Shown here one piece after another: positions 15,356 through 19,910 of a stretch of DNA of 19,910 bases. Under the pieces are notes generated by a model. That model did not search any database, was not told the origin of the DNA, and worked only from the letters and a program-made list of their open reading frames with translations. The stretch spans positions 1 through 19,910 of the forward strand of contig DAEH01000067.1 of NCBI GenBank assembly GCA_002497685.1. Direction: 5' to 3'. A program made the position numbers and the translations under genes. Numbering within the stretch: the first letter of the stretch is position 1; every line of letters starts with the position of its first letter. The stretch comes from Euryarchaeota archaeon UBA169 (GTDB lineage: Archaea > Thermoplasmatota > Poseidoniia > MGIII > CG-Epi1).

Positions 15356-15915
15356 AAACCTAATACTAATCTCGGAGTGCTACCATCAATTGAAGGTATT
15401 ACATCTTCCAAAATAGGATTAATGTAATTGGAATAGGCTTTTAGGTAAGATTCGATATCTAACCCCATAAAATTTGAAACCCCTACACTTGACATTAGTT
15501 CCATACCTGATTTAGATAATGTTCGAGCTCCAATTAAATCTTGTATTTCGTATGAAGCCATTCTAATCTTCAAAAGAGCTGCTCCCATTTTGATTAAACC
15601 TTGAATGAATCTATGTTCACTACTGCCTCTAACAGAAGCTAACCAAAGGCCTTCCCAAGCCTCATGTGCTTCCCAATAATAATGATAATTGTATAAATCA
15701 ATACCATAAAGATAATCTTCATTCAATTCCCAAGATTCTGAATTCCACTTACTTACCTCTTCATCATCTAGCCCGTAACTATGGCCATCAGGACTATTCG
15801 TTGGATGTGGGTGAAGTCCTGGAACAAATCTGTAAAGTGGAAACTTAAGATCAGTGTATCTATCTACACTCTTATTCAAAACATCTTCGGAATAGGCTAA
15901 AGGATAATCTTCCAT
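15352..15915 (-). CDS. DUF309 family protein
   Basis: This 187-residue protein has the DUF309 signature 'YYWEAHEAWEGLWL' (about 79-92, with His84, Glu85 and Trp88) and 'FIQGLIKMGAALLK' (about 103-116), a helical bundle of unknown biochemical function found in many archaea and bacteria. An N-terminal region with 'FVPGLHPHPTNSPDGHSYG' is histidine- and proline-rich and may bind metal. The ATG overlaps the stop of the SufS-like gene by one base (TAATG), which suggests coupled translation. The 3' end overlaps the ABC ATPase gene on the other strand by four bases. A link to Fe-S or sulfur metabolism is suggested only by position. Confidence 0.8.
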   Translation of the reverse strand: MEDYPLAYSEDVLNKSVDRYTDLKFPLYRFVPGLHPHPTNSPDGHSYGLDDEEVSKWNSESWELNEDYLYGIDLYNYHYYWEAHEAWEGLWLASVRGSSEHRFIQGLIKMGAALLKIRMASYEIQDLIGARTLSKSGMELMSSVGVSNFMGLDIESYLKAYSNYINPILEDVIPSIDGSTPRLVLGF

Positions 15916-17114
15916 TATTTGTTTACAATATCTTCAATTGCAGATACAAAGGAAAGTACATCTTCTTCATTATTGTAAAGATAAGCGCTTGCTCTGGCAG
16001 TGCCATTGATTCCCCTTGAATTAAACCAAGAGTGTACACAATGCATACCACTCCTTATTGCAATATTATACACTTCATCAAGCTCCATTCCAACTTCAGT
16101 AGGATCCATACCATCAATATTAAAAGAAAAAATACCTCCCCTTTGTGCAACATCAGATGGACCAATAATATTTACAGCATCCAAATCTTTCAGTTTATCA
16201 GACATTATTCGGTTTAACTTGTATTCGTGTTCTTCAATATTATCTCTACCAACTTTCATAATATATTCTGCAGCAGTTCCCGATCCTATAGCTCCAGCAT
16301 AGTCCTGTAAACCAGCTTCAAAACATGATGGTGGAGGTAACAACTTGTAATCTTCATACGTTGAATTTATTACGGTAGAACCTCCAACATACGTTGGGAC
16401 CAATTGTTTTAATTCATCATATTTACCATATAAAATTCCCATTCCACTTGGACCGCAGAATTTATGTGCACTTGCTGCAGCAAAATCCACATCTAAATCA
16501 ACAACATCTACTTCAGTATGAGGTGCGGATTGAGCAATATCCATCATAACTTTAACACCTTTATCATGACATATTTCTACTATTTCCTTTGCAGGGTTAG
16601 TATGTCCATCCAAGTTCGAAGTATGAACAAAACTAAATAATTTAGTTTTTGAAGTTAGAGATTCTTTTAAGGCCTCAATATCAAAAAAATAATTATCTTT
16701 AGGAGGTAGAACATCGTATTTTATTCCATTGTATTTGGATAAGTGATGCCAAGGAACCACATTTGCATTATGCTCTTTATCCGAAGTCAGTACATGATCT
16801 CCTTGTTTAAGCCTTAATCCATTTGCTACTATATTCATTCCTTCTGTAGCATTTTTAGTAAAAACTATCTCAGATTGTTTCTCAGCACCTATGAATTTTC
16901 GAAGACTATCGCGAGCCATCTCGAATTTTTCCGTAACTTGCCAGCTAAGCTTATGCACTGAGCGACCTCCGCATGCAGGATAATCTGTGTAATATTCTGT
17001 AATCGAATCGATTACAGCTTGTGGTCTCAAAGTCATACAGGCACTGTCAAGATAAATTGGTGAATTTTCCTTATTCAACAGTGGAAAATCCTTCCTGTAT
17101 TTTGAAATACCCAT
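15915..17114 (-). CDS. sufS: Cysteine desulfurase, SufS-like class V aminotransferase
   Basis: This 399-residue PLP enzyme takes sulfur from cysteine as a persulfide for Fe-S cluster and other sulfur pathways. 'PIYLDSACMTLRPQAVI' is the N-terminal substrate-pocket stretch, 'TKNATEGMNIVA' and 'EHNANVVPW' contact PLP, and Lys218 in 'SAHKFCGPSGMGILYG' is the Schiff-base lysine. The persulfide-forming cysteine is Cys359 in 'IRSGMHCVHSWFNSRG', with the SufS-type RxGxHC arrangement. Length is normal for SufS/CsdA. No sufB, sufC or sufD is in the window, so assembly partners lie elsewhere. The gene is divergent from the mscS-like gene, with a TATA-like TTTAAA about 25 bases upstream of its ATG. A class V enzyme with another substrate (such as selenocysteine lyase) cannot be excluded. 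Confidence 0.9.
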   Translation of the reverse strand: MGISKYRKDFPLLNKENSPIYLDSACMTLRPQAVIDSITEYYTDYPACGGRSVHKLSWQVTEKFEMARDSLRKFIGAEKQSEIVFTKNATEGMNIVANGLRLKQGDHVLTSDKEHNANVVPWHHLSKYNGIKYDVLPPKDNYFFDIEALKESLTSKTKLFSFVHTSNLDGHTNPAKEIVEICHDKGVKVMMDIAQSAPHTEVDVVDLDVDFAAASAHKFCGPSGMGILYGKYDELKQLVPTYVGGSTVINSTYEDYKLLPPPSCFEAGLQDYAGAIGSGTAAEYIMKVGRDNIEEHEYKLNRIMSDKLKDLDAVNIIGPSDVAQRGGIFSFNIDGMDPTEVGMELDEVYNIAIRSGMHCVHSWFNSRGINGTARASAYLYNNEEDVLSFVSAIEDIVNK

Positions 17115-17136
17115 GGAACTTTATTGGGCCGTATGA

Positions 17137-17142
17137 TTTAAA
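17137..17142 (-). promoter_or_regulatory. Candidate TATA box for sufS
   Basis: TTTAAA reads on the minus strand as TTTAAATC and is centred about 25 bases upstream of the sufS ATG at 17114. This is the classic archaeal TATA sequence at the spacing of a leaderless message. It shares the 75-base divergent region with the mscS-like promoter. Confidence 0.5.
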
Positions 17143-17162
17143 GACGTCCTTAACAGAGACAT

Positions 17163-17169
17163 TTTATAC
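17163..17169 (+). promoter_or_regulatory. Candidate TATA box for the mscS-like gene
   Basis: TTTTATA is centred about 24 bases upstream of the ATG at 17190. A purine-rich GTGAGG (17177-17182) lies seven bases before the same ATG and could serve as a ribosome-binding site if the transcript starts further upstream, so leadered and leaderless versions are both possible. Confidence 0.4.
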
Positions 17170-17189
17170 TGCTACTGTGAGGATAATAT

Positions 17190-18062
17190 ATGACCTGTTT
17201 GGAAAATTTCCCAAATGATCTTGAACCTACAATCGCTTGTGGTACTGAAATTATTGAATTTGGTCCAGTGACTGCTCTCTTAACTATACTCATAGGTGGG
17301 CCTCTTGTCGGCTACGTTTTAAGAATTGTAAAAAGATTGATGGGTAAGTATGATTACGTAGATTCTGGTGTGGAAAATTTCCTTTACAGAATCATAAGCA
17401 CTGCTTTGTGGTTATATGTGATTTTAGTGGCTGCTAACGCACTAGGAATAAATGTTACGGGAATCATTGCAGCTTTAGGTATCGTAGGATTGGCAATGGC
17501 TTTTGCTGCTCAAGATACAATTGAAAACATAATTGCTGGTTTATTTTTAATGATTGATAGGCCATTCAGAGAGGGTGATAGAATCTTACTTCCTAAGAAA
17601 ATTGGAAGCTTGTATTCAAGCTGGGGAGACGTTACTGAAGTTGGTTTGAGGACCACTCGCGTTCGCTCAACAGACGGCGTACTAATGTCAGTACCAAATA
17701 AGCTATTTACTCGAGATGTAATCGCAAACTTTAATCACAAGTCTGACAAAAACCTCCGTGTAAGAATAAGATTAGGGTTAGTGCCTACTTGGGAAAATGT
17801 AACTAAAGGTGAACAAATTGTGACAGACATTGCAAAAAATCATAAAGATATTTGCCAAGAAAAGCCAAAACCCCCACAAATTGTTTTGAGAGATTTTGGA
17901 GATCAAGAAGTTATTATGGAAATACGATATTATGTGCCTAATGCACCACTAATGAGAACTACAAAATCTTATTATGTCAAGGAAATCTTGAAGCAGTTTG
18001 AAGAACAAGATGTCAAATTAGCTTACCCAACAAGATTAATAATGAAAGAAGATTTCGAATAA
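17190..18062 (+). CDS. MscS-family mechanosensitive channel
   Basis: This 290-residue protein is a small-conductance mechanosensitive channel that opens under membrane tension during hypo-osmotic shock. Three hydrophobic segments are seen at about 23-46, 63-85 and 87-120. The third is the pore helix with Gly/Ala packing, 'GIIAALGIVGLAMAFAAQDT', followed by 'IENIIAGLFLMIDRPFREGD', the family signature. The beta domain has 'VTEVGLRTTRVRSTDG' and 'VPNKLFTRDVIANFNH', and an alpha/beta C-terminal domain completes the usual cytoplasmic cage. The ATG at 17190 is preceded by both a TATA-like and a purine-rich element. The gene stands alone, divergent from sufS and separated from sod by 46 bases. Confidence 0.93.
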   Translation: MTCLENFPNDLEPTIACGTEIIEFGPVTALLTILIGGPLVGYVLRIVKRLMGKYDYVDSGVENFLYRIISTALWLYVILVAANALGINVTGIIAALGIVGLAMAFAAQDTIENIIAGLFLMIDRPFREGDRILLPKKIGSLYSSWGDVTEVGLRTTRVRSTDGVLMSVPNKLFTRDVIANFNHKSDKNLRVRIRLGLVPTWENVTKGEQIVTDIAKNHKDICQEKPKPPQIVLRDFGDQEVIMEIRYYVPNAPLMRTTKSYYVKEILKQFEEQDVKLAYPTRLIMKEDFE

Positions 18063-18071
18063 ATATTTCAT

Positions 18072-18096
18072 AGTGAGTTTAATATAATATCACTAA
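18072..18096. promoter_or_regulatory. Inverted repeat bracketing the sod TATA box
   Basis: TAGTGA (18072-18077) and TCACTA (18091-18096) are a perfect 6-base inverted repeat. The 13-base spacer is occupied almost entirely by TTTAATATAA (18079-18088), the candidate TATA box centred about 26 bases before the sod ATG at 18109. A dimeric regulator bound here would block TBP access, so a repressor operator is a reasonable reading. Confidence 0.45.
18079..18088 (+). promoter_or_regulatory. Candidate TATA box for sod
   Basis: TTTAATATAA lies about 26 bases upstream of the sod ATG. There is no Shine-Dalgarno sequence between it and the ATG, which fits a leaderless transcript. Confidence 0.5.
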
Positions 18097-18108
18097 TAAT
18101 AGCGATAC

Positions 18109-18729
18109 ATGTCATTTGAAGTACCAGATTTACCTTACGACTACAGCGCACTCGAACCTTACATAGATGAAGAAACTATGCGAATACACCATGATAAACA
18201 TCATGCAGCATATGTTAACATGCTAAATGGAGCTATAGAAGCTGCTGGAATTGAAGGGAAGACAGTTGAAGAATTAATTAGAGATTTAGATTCCGTACCT
18301 GAAGCCCAAAGAGGAGCTGTAAGAAATCATGGTGGAGGACACTTCAACCATTCTTTATTTTGGGAAGTCATGGGGCCTGTAAATGGTGAAATGAGTGCTG
18401 AACTTAACGGCGCATTGTTGGAGGCATTTGGATCACTTGATGATTTCAAAACTAAATTCCAAAATGCAGGAATGACAAGGTTTGGATCTGGATGGGCATG
18501 GTTATGTTCCGTTAATGGAAAATTAGAGATATGTTCAACTGCAAATCAAGATAATCCAATTATGGGGAGTAAATATGGAGGATGTGGAAAAACACCAATT
18601 CTAGGAATTGATGTCTGGGAGCATGCATATTATCTAAATTACCAAAACTTGAGAGCCGATTATATTTCAGCATTCTTCAATGTAGTAAATTGGGCTGAAG
18701 TATCTAAGCGTTATTCAGAAACCCTTTGA
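18109..18729 (+). CDS. sod: Superoxide dismutase, Fe/Mn family
   Basis: This 206-residue cytosolic enzyme converts superoxide to oxygen and hydrogen peroxide and implies an oxygen-exposed lifestyle. The four metal ligands are His27 (in 'RIHHDKHHAAYVNML'), His81 (in 'HFNHSLFW'), Asp168 and His172 (in 'DVWEHAYY'). 'GGGHFNHSLFW' and 'NLRADYISAFFNVVNW' are closer to Mn-type or cambialistic enzymes than to strict Fe enzymes, but metal choice cannot be settled from motifs. Length and motif order are normal, and there is no signal peptide. A TATA-like box flanked by an inverted repeat lies directly upstream. The last 19 bases overlap the 3' end of the EamA transporter gene on the other strand. Confidence 0.96.
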   Translation: MSFEVPDLPYDYSALEPYIDEETMRIHHDKHHAAYVNMLNGAIEAAGIEGKTVEELIRDLDSVPEAQRGAVRNHGGGHFNHSLFWEVMGPVNGEMSAELNGALLEAFGSLDDFKTKFQNAGMTRFGSGWAWLCSVNGKLEICSTANQDNPIMGSKYGGCGKTPILGIDVWEHAYYLNYQNLRADYISAFFNVVNWAEVSKRYSETL

Positions 18730-19625
18730 TTGCCTAACTCTGCAATAAGATTTCCAATAAGTAAACACGAGCCGCCTATTAGGAGCCAGAAATTGAATTC
18801 TGTAACTCCACTGCCAACTGCAAAGATAGTGGCCCATACTGGCTCTAAAGCGTACAATATGGCTGCTCTAACTGGATCAATATACTTTTGATAGTAATTG
18901 ACTAATGAAAGAGCTACATACGTACCAAAGAATGATGACAGTAAGAGAGGAACTAGAAAATCAGTATCTACAACCATTCGATATATATTAACATTTGATT
19001 CATTCTGAAGTAAAAAAAAATTAAGTAAGAAAAGAGCCATTAATGTCGAAATAGCTATAGAAGTAAAAGTGACCGTAAGTGGATCTATACGTTTAGTAAT
19101 AATATCGGTAAAAATAATGTGTCCTGCAAACATAAGGGCACAAAGAATTGTTAACCATTCAGCGATATCATAATGTAGTTCTGGTGGCCCCTGAATGTAT
19201 CCTGCTCCGAATGTTGCCAAAAGAACTCCAAACAATAAACTTTTACTTTGAAAACGGCCTGCCAAATAAGCTAGAATTAAGGCTGTAAATATAACGTATA
19301 AACTAGTCAAGAAAGCTGAGACAGCAGGAGTAATACCTTCAAGGCCCATCATCTGAAAAACAAACCCTCCTAGCATAAAGAATGCCAAAATACTGCCGTC
19401 GTACCAAGAACGATAATCTCGAAGATTCTTCCTAATGCTAGGTGTAAAGTACAAAAATATAGGCAAAGTTAAACCAAATCTTAGAGTTACAAAAAGAGTT
19501 GCTACTACATTTGTCTGTGAAGATGTAGACGAATCTGCACTATCTAAAGCTCTCTTCAACCAAAGAAAAGTGCATCCCCAAATAATTGTAACTATGAATA
19601 ATGCTATGGTAGCTTTTTGCTTCAC
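18711..19625 (-). CDS. EamA-family (DMT superfamily) transporter
   Basis: This 304-residue membrane protein has about ten hydrophobic segments arranged as two EamA repeats. The first repeat begins 'ALFIVTIIWGCTFLWLKRAL', with the conserved tryptophan-glycine and phenylalanine of the family. The second ends with 'YALEPVWATIFAVGSG' and 'FNFWLLIGGSCLLIGNLIAE', the usual EamA C-terminal pattern. Family members move amino acids, nucleotides or other small metabolites, often outward; the substrate cannot be told here. The start is GTG at 19625, which overlaps the glutamate dehydrogenase stop as GTGA, so the two are probably co-translated. That pairing makes an amino-acid or related metabolite a fair guess only. 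The 3' end overlaps sod by 19 bases. Confidence 0.9.
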   Translation of the reverse strand: MKQKATIALFIVTIIWGCTFLWLKRALDSADSSTSSQTNVVATLFVTLRFGLTLPIFLYFTPSIRKNLRDYRSWYDGSILAFFMLGGFVFQMMGLEGITPAVSAFLTSLYVIFTALILAYLAGRFQSKSLLFGVLLATFGAGYIQGPPELHYDIAEWLTILCALMFAGHIIFTDIITKRIDPLTVTFTSIAISTLMALFLLNFFLLQNESNVNIYRMVVDTDFLVPLLLSSFFGTYVALSLVNYYQKYIDPVRAAILYALEPVWATIFAVGSGVTEFNFWLLIGGSCLLIGNLIAELGNQRVSE

Positions 19626-19910
19626 ACAACGCCCTGGTCAAGCATTGCTTCTGCAACTTTGATAAAACCTGCAATGTTAGCTCCAACAACAAGGTTACCT
19701 TTCTGATTATATTCCTCGGCTGCATCTGCGCATTGCTTGTGAATTCCAGTCATTATCTGATCCAATTTTGAATCCACTTTATCGCTAGTCCATTCATCGA
19801 AGGCTGCATTTTGTGACATTTCTAATGCTGATACTGCAACACCTCCTGCGTTTGCAGCTTTTGCTGGACCAAATAATATTCCAGCCTTACTCAAGATTGC
19901 ATAAGCTGCA
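19622..19910 (-). CDS. gdhA: Glutamate dehydrogenase, C-terminal part (cut by window end)
   Basis: The frame remains open to the window edge, so the N-terminal part of the gene lies beyond base 19910; the TTG at 19894 is internal. About 95 C-terminal residues are visible. 'LFGPAKAANAGGVAVSALEM' is the signature of hexameric glutamate dehydrogenase near the end of the nucleotide-binding domain, followed by 'SQNA', the Trp and Asp-rich stretch, 'IHKQCADAAEEYNQ', 'GANIAGFIKVAEAM' and 'QGVV', which match the NADP-dependent (bacterial GdhA-like) class. The enzyme links 2-oxoglutarate and ammonia to glutamate. The stop overlaps the EamA transporter start by four bases, suggesting a shared message. 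Cofactor choice rests on similarity to the NADP class only. Confidence 0.92.
   Translation of the reverse strand, partial: AAYAILSKAGILFGPAKAANAGGVAVSALEMSQNAAFDEWTSDKVDSKLDQIMTGIHKQCADAAEEYNQKGNLVVGANIAGFIKVAEAMLDQGVV

Noticed and set aside
1..19910. CRISPR array, tRNA or rRNA gene, insertion sequence or prophage
   Set aside because: No spaced direct repeats, cloverleaf-like stretches, transposase or integrase frames or attachment-type repeats were recognised on either strand by eye; a covariance-model tRNA scan would be decisive.

Overview
This window looks like a chromosomal segment of an AT-rich, gene-dense euryarchaeon. The best fit is a marine Thermoplasmatota lineage such as Marine Group II/III (Poseidoniia-like), but that placement is inference. 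The domain assignment rests on archaeal marker genes: a GINS subunit of the Gins51 type, a tRNA-intron endonuclease (EndA), an archaeal-type phosphorylating GAPDH with its Cys140 motif, and an archaeal-style THUMP protein. TATA-like boxes lying 24-28 nt upstream of several start codons suggest leaderless transcripts. Genes are tightly packed: many junctions are ATGA, GTGA or CTGA overlaps, and convergent neighbours overlap at their 3' ends.

Layout. 1-1710 (+): 3' end of purB (adenylosuccinate lyase), a THUMP-domain RNA-binding protein and panE (ketopantoate reductase), in overlapping order. 1703-7646 (-): a large two-gene unit coding for a ten-helix membrane protein with an N-terminal zinc ribbon and a C-terminal McrB-family AAA+ NTPase, followed by a McrC-like PD-(D/E)xK nuclease with a long acidic tail, then gap. 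7712-9860 (+): Gins51, EndA and an RNase H-fold (RuvC-like) protein, again overlapping; EndA appears to start at CTG inside a CTGA overlap. 9914-15355 (+): an ABC exporter operon of the MacB/LolCDE/FtsX type with two different ATPases flanking one fused double-FtsX permease. The permease carries a pentapeptide-repeat domain on its outer side, and the second ATPase ends in a zinc ribbon. 15352-17114 (-): SufS-like cysteine desulfurase coupled to a DUF309 protein. 17190-18729 (+): a small MscS channel and Fe/Mn superoxide dismutase. 18711-19910 (-): NADP-type glutamate dehydrogenase (3' part only) overlapping an EamA-family transporter.

The most unusual item is the membrane-anchored McrB-like / McrC-like pair. 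Classical McrBC is a soluble, modification-dependent restriction system. Here the motor domain is joined to ten membrane segments with two outward loops, each carrying a cysteine pair, and the nuclease lies one base downstream. This suggests an NTPase-nuclease module controlled from the membrane, either defence or envelope/DNA surveillance. It sits among replication and RNA-processing genes, and no transposase, integrase, tRNA gene, methyltransferase or CRISPR array was seen, so a resident role is as plausible as an acquired defence island. Other points of note are a CTG-initiated, size-reduced two-repeat EndA, an inverted repeat that brackets the sod TATA box, and an inverted repeat just upstream of the ABC operon TATA box.
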